Assembly (NCBI GenBank): GCA_040219575.1
Contig: JAVJSD010000087.1
Coordinates: forward strand, 62,001 to 126,000
Origin: JAVJSD01 sp040219575
Lineage (GTDB): Bacteria > Planctomycetota > Planctomycetia > Pirellulales > Pirellulaceae
Direction of reading: 5' to 3'
DNA: 64,000 nt
Each line of letters opens with the position of its first letter. Position 1 is the first letter of the stretch. Shown here piece after piece: positions 9,190 through 17,175 of the stretch. A program made the translations under genes and the position numbers. The notes beneath the pieces were generated by a model that saw only the letters and a list, made by a program, of their open reading frames with translations, was not told where the DNA came from and ran no database searches.

Positions 9190-9398
9190 CGACCCTTCCT
9201 TCTTCGTGGTTGCAATTCCAATCCTAGATACTCAGCCAGCTTCTCGGCATTCGACACCGCGATATTGGTGCCGTCATTCACGAAACGGTGAAGCACGGCG
9301 TAGTCCACTCCTGAATCTTCGGCGACACGATAGAGCGTCTCGCCGGTCGCTTTGATGCCCTTTCGCAAGGCGTCGGCAATCCCAATGCGTCTCGACAT
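9186..9398 (-). CDS. Small XRE/Cro-like HTH regulator
   Basis: A 70-residue DNA-binding protein with a single helix-turn-helix: E-T-L-Y-R-V-A-E-D-S-G-V-D-Y-A-V-L-H-R-F at about residues 19-38, followed by A-E-K-L-A-E-Y-L-G-L-E-L, the usual end of XRE-type domains. It ends in a basic tail. It is cotranscribed with the integrase by a 4-bp ATGA overlap, so it probably controls integrase output. An almost perfect 22-bp palindrome lies 39 bp upstream and is the natural candidate for its own operator. The arrangement resembles control genes of temperate elements. Confidence 0.75.
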   Translation of the reverse strand: MSRRIGIADALRKGIKATGETLYRVAEDSGVDYAVLHRFVNDGTNIAVSNAEKLAEYLGLELQPRRRKGR

Positions 9399-9436
9399 AC
9401 AACAAACATTCCATGCAAGGTCGCCCCAGCATGGGA

Positions 9437-9458
9437 TTATATGCGATAACGCATGTAA
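9437..9458. promoter_or_regulatory. Palindromic operator upstream of HTH-integrase operon
   Basis: The core ATGCG-ATAA-CGCAT (9441-9454) is a perfect 5+5 inverted repeat, and the outer four bases on each side (TTAT/GTAA) extend it with one mismatch. It lies in an AT-rich patch 39 bp before the ATG at 9398, where a promoter is expected, and also faces the excisionase remnant. Autoregulation by the HTH protein is inferred. Confidence 0.55.
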
Positions 9459-9469
9459 TAGTCAAACGT

Positions 9470-9650
9470 TCACTCCAGCACAATCACGCGGATACCAGTT
9501 GCCACGACTGGGCGATTGCTGAGGAACGCGAAGTCTCTGTTGAACGCGTCGATCCGACGCGACAATGCGGGAACCTCCCGCTGGCGTACATCGCATACAC
9601 CGTTTGCGGATGAACGTCCGTTGCGCTGCCACTTCGGACACGTTCACCAT
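9470..9650 (-). pseudogene. Frameshifted excisionase-like (MerR/Xis-type HTH) gene
   Basis: No single frame is long here, but three consecutive frames joined by two one-base shifts give a classic small excisionase: M-V-N-V-S-E-V-A, then D-V-H-P-Q-T-V-Y-A-M-Y-A-S-G-R-F-P-H-C-R-V-G, then R-R-I-D-A-F-N-R-D-F-A-F-L, ending at a TGA. The first block is the start of the HTH, the second holds the recognition helix and wing (x-S-G-x-x-P-x-x-R-V-G), the third is the usual tail. GAGGTGACGC precedes the ATG at 9650 as a plausible ribosome site. Position next to the integrase fits an excision factor. Sequencing error or programmed frameshifting are alternatives; decay is simpler. Confidence 0.5.
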
Positions 9651-9653
9651 GCG

Positions 9654-10001
9654 TCACCTCAACCAGCTCAGGATGGAGGTGACGAATGCTGCGAATGCGA
9701 TTAGCCCGGACACAGCTGTCCATCGACCAGAGACGCCTGCCCAATGCGACGACTCAGCAGCATGACGGGCCGATTCTTCTGCGGCCTTCGCTGATGCTAA
9801 AGCCGCCGCTGTCTGCTTTTCCTGCTCAGTTTCTAAACAAAGGATGTAACAGAGCTTTCGCTCAACTTCTGGTTTCTCAACGAATGCACGCACGTAGCCC
9901 TCGCGGGTCTTTTCAGCGCCCCCGAACCTCTGCTCGAATTCGAGGTACTCTGCTTCGCTCAGCGAGTTCAATCGCTCCCTGACTTCTCCTACTGTCGCCA
10001 T
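9654..10001 (-). CDS. Hypothetical single-pass membrane protein
   Basis: A 115-residue protein when started at the ATG at 10001 (M-A-T-V-G-E-V-R-E-R-L). An upstream in-frame start at 10058 would add a low-complexity Arg-rich leader and is less likely. The first 85 residues are helical and acidic-basic mixed (L-S-E-A-E-Y-L-E-F-E-Q-R-F-G-G, then an Ala-rich coiled segment). The last 20 residues (A-V-S-G-L-I-A-F-A-A-F-V-T-S-I-L) form one membrane helix, giving a tail-anchored topology. No family recognised. It lies just upstream of the excisionase remnant on the same strand. Confidence 0.55.
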   Translation of the reverse strand: MATVGEVRERLNSLSEAEYLEFEQRFGGAEKTREGYVRAFVEKPEVERKLCYILCLETEQEKQTAAALASAKAAEESARHAAESSHWAGVSGRWTAVSGLIAFAAFVTSILSWLR

Positions 10002-10083
10002 CGGGCTCGCTCCCGCTCCCCGAACCAAAGAAAGCCCCCGCCGCCACTTGGGGAGCAATGGCGACGACGGGGACAGTGGCGAA

Positions 10084-10425
10084 TCAACGCCTCGATTCTA
10101 GCCGTCGAACGATCGACGTGGAAAAGTCCACGACACGCTCCGCCGTATCGGGCGTCGCCGTCGCCGTGTGAATCGCCCGACACGCCACCTTGTGAAGCCG
10201 ACGCAGGGCGTCACGCTCGCCACGGGTGAGAACCCCATGATGATGCAGCACAACCGCCGCCAGCGCCGCAGACGGGCTCTCCAGGGGCTTGTGGGCCACA
10301 CGGGCGGTGTGAACCTTCAACGCCGCCTCGACTGCCATACGACACGCTGCAATCGCCAGCAGGGCGTCTGCGTCGTCGCCGTGCAGCAGCAACGCATCGG
10401 CACGGTTCAACAGCGGTTGAATCAC
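10084..10425 (-). CDS. Small helical protein, HEPN/DUF4145-like by eye
   Basis: A 113-residue, almost fully helical protein. The segment A-D-A-L-L-A-I-A-A-C-R-M-A-V-E-A-A-L-K near the start resembles the first conserved helix of HEPN/DUF4145-type domains, and the ending (a small-residue loop, then V-V-D-F-S-T-S-I-V-R-R-L) fits the last helix. The canonical R-x4-6-H ribonuclease motif of active HEPN toxins is not evident, so enzymatic activity is not claimed. Its ATG overlaps the stop of the upstream gene (ATGA at 10422-10425), so the two form a coupled pair. A defence or regulatory role is only a guess from family resemblance. Confidence 0.5.
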   Translation of the reverse strand: MIQPLLNRADALLLHGDDADALLAIAACRMAVEAALKVHTARVAHKPLESPSAALAAVVLHHHGVLTRGERDALRRLHKVACRAIHTATATPDTAERVVDFSTSIVRRLESRR

Positions 10426-10763
10426 GCCGTCACCTCATCGTCGATTGGGACGCCGTAGCAGACGGGCTCGCCCGTGGTCGGCTCGCGCATCGCCTTCACT
10501 TTCGCCTCGGTGAACTTGCGGAGTCCATCACGCAACTCGGCCATCTGCTCGGGCGTCAACTGCTCGGGGCAGTCGTCGCCGATGGGAACCGCCCACGTCT
10601 CGAACTCGTCTTTGACGTGGAGCACCTCCTCGGGCGACTTCACGTAGGCATTGCTGGCGTTGAGCGCCTCGCAGAATCCCAACCGGGGATCGGGCACGCT
10701 GGTGACCTTCTTCAGCGAGCCATCGAAGCCGAACAACGCGACCTTCAGAGTAGAGCTTTCCAT
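10422..10763 (-). CDS. Hypothetical protein, coupled to HEPN-like gene
   Basis: A 113-residue acidic protein starting M-E-S-S-T-L-K-V-A-L-F-G-F-D-G. The start at 10763 is supported by AAGGGA 7-8 bp upstream; the longer frame from 10802 would run through a hairpin-forming repeat and is unlikely. A beta-strand N-terminus is followed by a helix with L-T-P-E-Q-M-A-E-L-R-D-G-L-R-K-F. No family recognised. Its stop overlaps the start of the HEPN-like gene, so the two products may act together, for example as a partner or antidote pair; this is speculative. Confidence 0.55.
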   Translation of the reverse strand: MESSTLKVALFGFDGSLKKVTSVPDPRLGFCEALNASNAYVKSPEEVLHVKDEFETWAVPIGDDCPEQLTPEQMAELRDGLRKFTEAKVKAMREPTTGEPVCYGVPIDDEVTA

Positions 10764-10777
10764 CTCAGATTCCCTTC

Positions 10778-10795
10778 TTGCGCCAGTCGGCGCAA
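10778..10795. promoter_or_regulatory. Perfect inverted repeat upstream of 10422-10763 gene
   Basis: TTGCGCC-AGTC-GGCGCAA, a perfect 7-bp stem with a 4-base loop. On the leftward transcript it is preceded, not followed, by a T run, so it does not read as an intrinsic terminator for that gene. It lies 14 bp before the start codon and could be an operator or a leader hairpin. Confidence 0.4.
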
Positions 10796-10944
10796 AAAAC
10801 AACCCCGGCTACGAGTGTGTTGCCAGGCGGCTCGGAAACCACCTCGCGGGCAAGCCCGCCACATTCGCAACCGGGGAAGTCGTGAGATCATCTTGGGTTT
10901 TCCGAGTACGAGACGCTTTGGCGTCCCTGATGTACAACATCCCT

Positions 10945-10999
10945 CGGGGGGCTAGCAAGACTCTCCGCAGGGCTAGCAAGAACGGGGGGCTAGCAGAGA
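10945..10999 (+). repeat. Three direct repeats around GGGCTAGCA upstream of 11046 gene
   Basis: Copies at 10945-10960, 10969-10982 and 10984-10999 share GGGCTAGCA followed by AGA or GAGA. CTAGC is itself a 6-bp palindrome half (GCTAGC). The array ends 46 bp before the ATG at 11046, where a regulator could bind. Function inferred from position only. Confidence 0.45.
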
Positions 11000-11045
11000 C
11001 AAGCGAAACGGCAGGCGGTAGGTTGCTCCCCGGAGGATTGCCACC

Positions 11046-11600
11046 ATGCCGAAGAAACCGTTTCTCGGGTTGATCGAGTTCACCGCCAAAGTCATTGCGG
11101 CACCGTGCGGCTCGCCGGGCGAACTCTGCCAAGAGATCGAGGGCGTCTGCTGGGAGTTCACCGATGAAGACGAGGACATCCAGGCGGGGACGCTTCAGTT
11201 CGTGTTGATCCGTGTGCAGGAGGCGGAGCGACTGCGGTACAGCCTGTTCGACGTGTTTGACGAGTTCTCGCAAGAACTCTACGAGCTGTACCGAACGCTC
11301 TTCGACGACGAGGGCGATCTGCGCGGCGACATCCTCGGCGGGATGCTGCTTGGTGACGTGCTCTACATCGACGAGATGACGGTGGAGCGTCCCGAGACCG
11401 ACGTGGCGATTCGGATGGTGGAGACGGCCGGAGCGTTCTTAGTGCCGACTGGCTTGGTCACTGCCTACGATGACGTGCTCGATCTGACACGCGACGAGTT
11501 AGCCACGCTGGGCTTCAGGCACCTCGGCAAATTCGTCTACAGCGAGCGAGGCGGACCGATCCATCCAGACTCGAACGGGAAGAGTCACGTGGTCGATTAG
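11046..11600 (+). CDS. Hypothetical acidic protein
   Basis: A 184-residue protein with a strong ribosome site (GGAGG at 11034-11038, 7 bp before the ATG). It is rich in Asp and Glu, with W-E-F-T-D-E-D-E-D-I-Q near residue 36 and a helical middle (L-F-D-V-F-D-E-F-S-Q-E-L-Y-E-L-Y). The end, from G-D-V-L-Y-I-D-E-M-T to A-T-L-G-F-R-H-L-G-K, faintly recalls the last part of a GNAT acetyltransferase fold (L-G-F-R-x-x-G-x-x-V-Y), but the acetyl-CoA loop is not evident. It is the only rightward gene in this part of the element and converges on the small leftward gene next to it. Confidence 0.6.
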   Translation: MPKKPFLGLIEFTAKVIAAPCGSPGELCQEIEGVCWEFTDEDEDIQAGTLQFVLIRVQEAERLRYSLFDVFDEFSQELYELYRTLFDDEGDLRGDILGGMLLGDVLYIDEMTVERPETDVAIRMVETAGAFLVPTGLVTAYDDVLDLTRDELATLGFRHLGKFVYSERGGPIHPDSNGKSHVVD

Positions 11601-11850
11601 GCATCTGCGAGAACTGGGACTTGTCCCAATTTCGGCCGTGTGGCAGCATCACCGCCCACTCGTCCAGCCAGTGAGCCGAGTTGACTTCACAGAGCAGGTC
11701 CTCGGCGACGATCTCGTCCACGCCGTACAACTCAACGCCCAGCACTTCCGAACGCGGCGGCACTTGGTGGGTGTCCTTGGGACGCCAACGCTTCGGCCTC
11801 TTCACCAGCACGACGTCGTACGAGGCAGTTTCAAAATCTGGGGCGGACAT
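11515..11850 (-). CDS. Small hypothetical protein
   Basis: A 111-residue frame from the ATG at 11850 (M-S-A-P-D-F-E-T-A-S-Y-D-V-V-L-V-K-R). The first 85 residues look like a real small globular protein (strand, basic loop R-P-K-R-W-R-P-K-D, then G-V-E-L-Y-G-V-D-E-I and A-E-D-L-L-C-E-V-N). The last 25 are antisense to the end of the 11046-11600 gene and low in complexity, so the overlap is suspicious. It lies downstream of the restriction-modification gene on the same strand and might be an accessory to it. No family recognised. Confidence 0.4.
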   Translation of the reverse strand: MSAPDFETASYDVVLVKRPKRWRPKDTHQVPPRSEVLGVELYGVDEIVAEDLLCEVNSAHWLDEWAVMLPHGRNWDKSQFSQMPNRPRDSSRSSLDGSVRLARCRRICRGA

Positions 11851-12043
11851 TGGCGAACTCCATGCAGCGAGTGTGTTGTCTGAATCGTTTCGGTGGGGAC
11901 TGCACGAGGCAAGTGGACAGAAAATCGTTGACGCCGCAACTCTCGTCGAGTGCGTGAACGCAAGAAGACTCCGCGTCCGAGAAGTGATCTGGCCGTGCCA
12001 CGTTAGGCACAACAGAGTTCGGCATGTCCAGTTCGTACACCAA
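11831..12043 (-). CDS. Possible small CDS after the restriction-modification gene
   Basis: A 70-residue frame beginning at a GTG, in the same frame as the RM gene and 36 bp past its TGA. It reads plausibly at first (Y-E-L-D-M-P-N-S-V-V-P-N-V-A-R-P-D-H-F) and becomes less convincing later. It could be a small gene, a decayed extension of the RM enzyme beyond a newer stop codon, or chance. No clear ribosome site is present. Confidence 0.25.
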   Translation of the reverse strand: MVYELDMPNSVVPNVARPDHFSDAESSCVHALDESCGVNDFLSTCLVQSPPKRFRQHTRCMEFANVRPRF

Positions 12044-12079
12044 GTAGTCAATCTTCTTAGTCCGTTGCGTGAGTTGGGT

Positions 12080-15043
12080 TCATGGGCGGATGCGATCATC
12101 GGTGACTAGGCTGGTAGGATCGGGGTATGTGGGCGGAACACCGGGAGCGGTGACAGGTTCGCCAGCTTCGATCTTGGCGGCGACGGCGAGGTTCAGGGCC
12201 AGGAGTTGGGCCAGCAAGTCGTTCTTGGCGGAGAAGCCGTAGGCGTCGAGCACGGCGGCGTCGAGCGCGGCGTGGGCGTCTTTCAGGGAGTTTTTGCCGG
12301 GCAATTCGAGCGTCCGATACGCGGCTCGCAGCCCGCCCTTGATTTTCTTCAACGCCTCGCTCCGCACCCGCCGCACCGCACGTCCAGCCTCGACCACTAA
12401 ATCAACCTGTTCAACAGTTGGTGCTTGCGGCCACGGGAATGTGTCGAAGACGGATGCGCTAGAATAGTTGTAGTCAACTTCGTTCTTGAGTCTCGCAGCC
12501 TTTGCGCGATACCACCTTAGGTGAGGAAGTGACTGCAACACAGCAAATGAATAATCGTCGTCAAACGCAAACACCTGGATCTTGTCGCCTGGAAGGACAG
12601 ATGACGACATGAAGCAAAAAACAAACGGCCAACGTTGTGTGCGTGAACCCGCAATATAGCGTCCGTTCAATTCGGCGACTGCAGCTTTCATGTCGCTACG
12701 GTCACGCCAATGTCGCCACCATTTTTCCAAATGTTGCTTTCGCACGCTCTCTGTTTCATGTTCTTCATCTGCTTTCCTTTTCACATCAGGAAGAACACAG
12801 TCCTCGATGTGATCAAATGCAACGCCGTATGCCTTGGCGCTAAGAATGTCGCGATCACCGAAGTCAATTATGAAACGTTTGGGAACACCATCGCCGCTCG
12901 CAACTTCCCGGCCGATCAAATATGGAAAAACTACTTCATCGGAACGCGGGTCCTTTTCTAACATTTTCGCACGTTCGATTGGCGTAAGTACGAATCCCGA
13001 ATGATCTGGTGTGACTCCCTGATAGACGTACTGGGGTGTTGTGTTAACTGAAATCGCCACGGCTCCGGTGACATCGGTCTCATCAGACAATGTTGAAGTA
13101 ATGTGCTTAGTCATTCGATACGCAAGCTCATACTCCTTCGCAACCGGCCCACTTCCCTTCTTCCTAATTCCCTTCTTACCAGGCGCCGACTCGACTTTGA
13201 ACCATAACCGGCGATCGCCGGGGATCAGCAACTGGCCGCGGACCACACCTTGTTCACGCTCCGTCAGGCGAGTGGAGATCGGCGCGTGTTTGACCCAGTT
13301 GACAATCGAGACGTGGACGTTCGCTTCGCCCGACCAGGGTTGGTTGTCGACCGCTTCGACGATTGTGCCGCCCGCAACGATGTGGTCCAGGCCGCCGACT
13401 CGCGACTTGTTGTTGCGGATGTTCTGTGTGCCAACCAATCCCGCTCGGCCGGCCACCGGGTCCTGTGGCGTACAGGGGGGCAGATGATCATGCGACTTGC
13501 GAAGCCAGTAGACACAGTAGTCGGCCATGCCCGGGACGTCGGGATAGGCTTTACGGACGGCGTTTACGTAGTCGGGCCCGCGTTCGGGCTTCAGTCGCTT
13601 GGCGCCCAAAAACGGCGGGTTGCCGATGATCACGTCGGCCTTGGGCCATTTGACCGGCAAGCCATGCTCGTCGATCAAAGCATCAGCGGCGCGGAAGTTT
13701 TTGTCCAGGTTGTCCAGCGGCAGGGCCTCTTCGTTCATGTGCAGTTCGTCGATGGCAAGCTTGCGAGCGATCATCATCGTCACCTTCGCCAACTCGACGG
13801 CGAAGGGGTTGATATCGATGCCGAAGAACTGCGCGGCGGTGACGAAGCCGAGCATCCGCTGATCGCCGAGCTTTCGTTTGGATAGCTCGTCCATCCGCTC
13901 GAAGATGCGGGCCTCTAGCCGCTTGAGTTCGCGGTATGCGATATACAGGAAGTTGCCGCTGCCGCAGGCAGGGTCAAGGACCGTAAAGTGCTCCAGCCGT
14001 GCTCGGAGTTTAGCCAATTCCTTGATCGTGTCGGCGTTTTCGATCTGTTCCGTCCAAGGACGAACTATCGTCGGCGTCACGATCTTCATGATATCTACAG
14101 CGCTGGTGAAGTGGGCCCCGAAGGCGTGTCGCTCCCCATGCTCCAAAGAGTGCTCGAACAGGGTGCCGAAGATTTCTGGGCGGACTTTAGACCAGTCGGC
14201 CTTGGCCGCCTGCCGCAGTTGCGCGATCTCATCGGCGTTCAGTTCGATGCGGGCCGGTTCGGCAAACAGGCCTCCGTTGAAGTATTCCACACCCTTGTAT
14301 CGCCCGCCGGTCGTGCGACCGGGCGTGTTCATTTCAACGAACAGTCCGCCTACCAAGTCGTAACTGTCCCGTGGAGCTTTGCAGTCCTCCAGCAATTCGT
14401 TGACGAGATACTTCTTGAGGAGCCCGATGTCCTCGGCAAACAGCGCCACCAGCATCTGCAGGATGAATCGCTGAGCCGTGGCGCGATCAATATCCCCGCG
14501 GTGCGCTAGATTGTTAAAGCAGGTGGCCAAGCGGTCGGCCGCGGCGCGGGTCACTGCTTCGTGGTCGTTGCCAAACGTGGGACGCTCCTGCGTGGGGAAC
14601 AGAAACGCCAATGGGCCGTAGCGTTCGGGCAGCTCGCCTAACGCAACACGATCGACGGGCACGTCCATCTGGGTTTCAAAGTCGTACACCCAGAACTCGT
14701 CGAAGTTGCACAGCACCACATAGCGAGGTCGGCCGGGGACGAGCCGAGTCCAATAGTCGAAGGCTTGTCGGTAGTAGCGATTGAGGTCCACGCCGCGTCG
14801 TTTCATCTCGATCAGCACAATCGGCTTCCACACCAAATCGGCGAATGCAGTTCCGCCGCCCTCCTCCTTGCCCTTGCGGATGCGAAACTCTGGTTCGCCG
14901 CCGACCTCCAGCACACCCTTTTGACCAAAGCCCTGAAAGAGGCGGTCCAGGAATATCTGAGCCTGCCCCTTTTCGTCGCCAGTGATGTTGCCGGCCGCCC
15001 AATCGACGAACTGTTGCAGCCGCTCTTTTCGACCTTGGCTCAT
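12080..15043 (-). CDS. MmeI-type (type IIL) restriction-modification enzyme
   Basis: A 987-residue single-chain restriction enzyme and adenine methyltransferase. The N-terminal nuclease carries D69-x9-E79-M-K81, the same PD-ExK spacing as the known D-x9-E-x-K of MmeI at almost the same position. Methyltransferase motif I (D-P-A-C-G-S-G-N-F) lies at about 357-365 and motif IV (N-P-P-F) at about 475-478, in the order of gamma-class N6-adenine enzymes. The remaining ~450 residues would hold the target recognition and C-terminal helical domains. The start at 15043 is chosen because GGAG lies upstream and residue 1 then matches family length; a longer frame adds a non-coding-looking leader. A phage-defence cargo of the element. 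Confidence 0.9.
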   Translation of the reverse strand: MSQGRKERLQQFVDWAAGNITGDEKGQAQIFLDRLFQGFGQKGVLEVGGEPEFRIRKGKEEGGGTAFADLVWKPIVLIEMKRRGVDLNRYYRQAFDYWTRLVPGRPRYVVLCNFDEFWVYDFETQMDVPVDRVALGELPERYGPLAFLFPTQERPTFGNDHEAVTRAAADRLATCFNNLAHRGDIDRATAQRFILQMLVALFAEDIGLLKKYLVNELLEDCKAPRDSYDLVGGLFVEMNTPGRTTGGRYKGVEYFNGGLFAEPARIELNADEIAQLRQAAKADWSKVRPEIFGTLFEHSLEHGERHAFGAHFTSAVDIMKIVTPTIVRPWTEQIENADTIKELAKLRARLEHFTVLDPACGSGNFLYIAYRELKRLEARIFERMDELSKRKLGDQRMLGFVTAAQFFGIDINPFAVELAKVTMMIARKLAIDELHMNEEALPLDNLDKNFRAADALIDEHGLPVKWPKADVIIGNPPFLGAKRLKPERGPDYVNAVRKAYPDVPGMADYCVYWLRKSHDHLPPCTPQDPVAGRAGLVGTQNIRNNKSRVGGLDHIVAGGTIVEAVDNQPWSGEANVHVSIVNWVKHAPISTRLTEREQGVVRGQLLIPGDRRLWFKVESAPGKKGIRKKGSGPVAKEYELAYRMTKHITSTLSDETDVTGAVAISVNTTPQYVYQGVTPDHSGFVLTPIERAKMLEKDPRSDEVVFPYLIGREVASGDGVPKRFIIDFGDRDILSAKAYGVAFDHIEDCVLPDVKRKADEEHETESVRKQHLEKWWRHWRDRSDMKAAVAELNGRYIAGSRTQRWPFVFCFMSSSVLPGDKIQVFAFDDDYSFAVLQSLPHLRWYRAKAARLKNEVDYNYSSASVFDTFPWPQAPTVEQVDLVVEAGRAVRRVRSEALKKIKGGLRAAYRTLELPGKNSLKDAHAALDAAVLDAYGFSAKNDLLAQLLALNLAVAAKIEAGEPVTAPGVPPTYPDPTSLVTDDRIRP

Positions 15044-15328
15044 GCCGCGCACTCCATCCGCAAAACGTATTTCGGTCCGTAGCAACCACGGGTATTTGAT
15101 CGTCAGCGTTCCAGTAAGCCTGCGATTTGTGCAGGATGCCGGTCGGCGACTAGCTCTACCGTAAGTCCCTTGCTGAGAAGAGGAACGGATTGAGTCTAAC
15201 CGACAACTCCACCCCTGCGAAAGCAATCAACCAGCGTGCGACTTGCCCCCATTTCGACATTCGCTTTCGACTTGACTCGCATGCGACGGGCCATCAGCAT
15301 GGGTGTGGGGCGAAGGGGACCCATACCC

Positions 15329-15544
15329 ATGCAGGTTAAATGCCCGCTCTGTACATCGGCTGTTCCCACTCGTGGTGAACCACCTGGCGCGGACGTGATC
15401 TGTCCAACGTGCGGCCGTGCGGTTGAGGTGCCTGGGAGACGGGGCGCCCGCCAGCGGAAGAGGCAGGCACGCGGGATTGCCGAATCGCCGGAAGCGAAGC
15501 CGCCGTGGTACATCGACTGGACGCTGCGACTGTTCGGAAGGTAG
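15329..15544 (+). CDS. Small zinc-ribbon protein
   Basis: A 71-residue protein starting M-Q-V-K-C-P-L-C. Two C-x2-C pairs (residues 5/8 and 28/31: C-P-L-C and C-P-T-C) make one zinc ribbon, a pattern common in short planctomycete proteins. A basic linker (R-R-G-A-R-Q-R-K-R-Q-A-R) and a Trp-rich end (P-P-W-Y-I-D-W-T-L-R-L-F) follow. In-frame ATGs upstream exist, but the coding character begins here. It lies alone between the RM gene and the transposase remnant; no function can be assigned. Confidence 0.5.
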   Translation: MQVKCPLCTSAVPTRGEPPGADVICPTCGRAVEVPGRRGARQRKRQARGIAESPEAKPPWYIDWTLRLFGR

Positions 15545-15698
15545 GCCTGGGCAAACAGGCGACTAATGCGGCGGGCGCTTATCAGAATCACGCGCGGGTG
15601 GTTGCTGTTGTGTAACTGCTCAATAACTCCTCGGTCGTGAGACGGGGAGTTCGGGCAGCGCGCAGCGGCAAGTTCGAGGCGGCGGATGGGCGGTGGAG

Positions 15699-16511
15699 TT
15701 AGCTTGCCGCGGCCTTGGCGGCTTGCCTCATGAGGTCGGATAGGGGCGGAATCGTGGCTTCGCCCGTCAGCCGGTCTTTCAGGAACCGCCAGAAGGAGAC
15801 GCCCAGTTTGCGACACGTTTTCTTCAGGCTCAAAAACGTATCGCGGCGACGCAGGCCCAGGTCGCTGCGCGTGCCACCGCTCACCTTGCGCAGGCGGGCG
15901 TGCTCGCGAATGTCGCCTTCCGACAGGTTGTTGTGCAACGGCAAGTGCGGATGCTCCAGCACCGCCAGCAGCCCTTCCCGCTTGGCGTGGATTAGTGCCA
16001 AGGCGTCGTTCAGGGCCAGGTAGCCGGTGCGCTGCTGGAAGAGCCGGTCGAATTCGGAAGCCAACCGCCTGGCCTTGGCCTCGCTCGGTGCGGCCCGATA
16101 GCCCTGGAGCCGCTGGTAGAACTTCCAGATTTGATCGCGCACGCGCTCCACCGCCCGCTTGTGCTTCGTCGTGAGGGGAATCAGCCGCGATACCTTCCGT
16201 TCGGCGTGCACCCAGCACAGTGCGTTCACGAACCCGAACAGCTTGAACTGCGGCGCGTCGTCGCTCACCAGGGCCAGGTTGTCGTACCACTTCTCCGTCA
16301 GCAGCGTGCCATAGAGGGCCGCTTCGCAGACCAGCGTGCGATGCTTTTCCTTGGTGACGCCCCAGCGGTCGAGTTGCTCGTTGAACGCCAGGCGGCCGAG
16401 AAACACCGCCTCGTCGGCGGCCGCGATTTGGTGTTGCAGCTTCTGCGGGGCGTCGAGGAACTCCAGGCAGGTGCGCATCTCTTCGTTGAGCGTATAACGC
16501 TCCGACTCCAC
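15699..16511 (-). pseudogene. IS66-like transposase, 5'-truncated
   Basis: A 270-residue frame matching the C-terminal half of IS66-type DDE transposases: W-V-H-A-E-R-K-V at about residue 100, then the hallmark P-L-H-N-N-L-S-E-G-D-I-R-E near 195 with the catalytic Glu, K-V-S-G-G-T-R-S and L-K-K-T-C-R-K-L-G near the end. Typical IS66 TnpC proteins are about 500 residues with an N-terminal zinc finger and the first two catalytic Asp residues; here the N-terminal part is short and I see no upstream exon in the same frame, nor TnpA/TnpB genes. It is most likely a remnant. No terminal inverted repeats were found by eye. Confidence 0.75.
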
Positions 16512-16704
16512 CGAGGTGGCGATTGTGGGGCCGGCGAACGAAGTAGTAGATCAACGCGGGGATCGGCTCCAGTCACAGTCCCGGATACGCCCTCAGTGAA
16601 TTTCTGGCAAACGGCCACTGCAAACGTTATGCTGTCGCCACGAAGACAGGGGTAGCGTCCGCCTGCGCCAATGTCGAGTTTCGAGTTCTTTAGCGATAGC
16701 GCCG

Positions 16705-17175
16705 ATGGCAGTCGAACAGCAAGGTCAACAGGTACCCACCCCGCCGCCTTTGGCCGTGATGCCGCGATCTGGGAGAAGGATTCGCGTTGCTCAACTTGTT
16801 GTCGCGGGTGCCGTGTGCGTGGTCATTGTCGGCTTCTTCGTGTACGCGCCTTGGCTCTATACGCAGCAATATCCTGGTGCGAGCCAAGCGTATACCCCGG
16901 CCGGGTACCATTTCATTTTCGCACCCCCGCACCCACGTGGGGGTGGAGAACCAAGAAGACCAACCGGAAACTATACTTCGCAAAGCGTCACGGCGAAACG
17001 GTATTTGCAGCAGTACGAGGTCTACCTCAAAACACATCACGGCGTCGTGCTCGATTTCGGTCGCCTCATTCTCCAGTCCGTGATTATCGTCCTGTTAGGC
17101 GTAGTAGTAATTGCCTCGCTGGAGGGCGTTCGCCTTATTTGGCCCTCACATGGGTCCACAAAACATGAACAATAG
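16705..17175 (+). CDS. Hypothetical two-pass membrane protein
   Basis: A 156-residue protein with two predicted membrane helices: A-Q-L-V-V-A-G-A-V-C-V-V-I-V-G-F-F-V-Y-A at about 29-48 and L-I-L-Q-S-V-I-I-V-L-L-G-V-V-V-I-A at about 121-137. A 70-residue extracytoplasmic loop between them is rich in Pro, Tyr and Gln. The final residues (S-T-K-H-E-Q) overlap the start of the next gene by 11 bp, so it is probably cotranscribed with that lipoprotein. No family recognised. G+C here is lower than in the host operons, consistent with imported DNA. Confidence 0.55.
   Translation: MAVEQQGQQVPTPPPLAVMPRSGRRIRVAQLVVAGAVCVVIVGFFVYAPWLYTQQYPGASQAYTPAGYHFIFAPPHPRGGGEPRRPTGNYTSQSVTAKRYLQQYEVYLKTHHGVVLDFGRLILQSVIIVLLGVVVIASLEGVRLIWPSHGSTKHEQ

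Noticed and set aside
15196..16554. 452-codon leftward frame across the transposase remnant
   Set aside because: It is an out-of-frame shadow of the IS66-like gene with Arg/Gly/Pro-rich low complexity.
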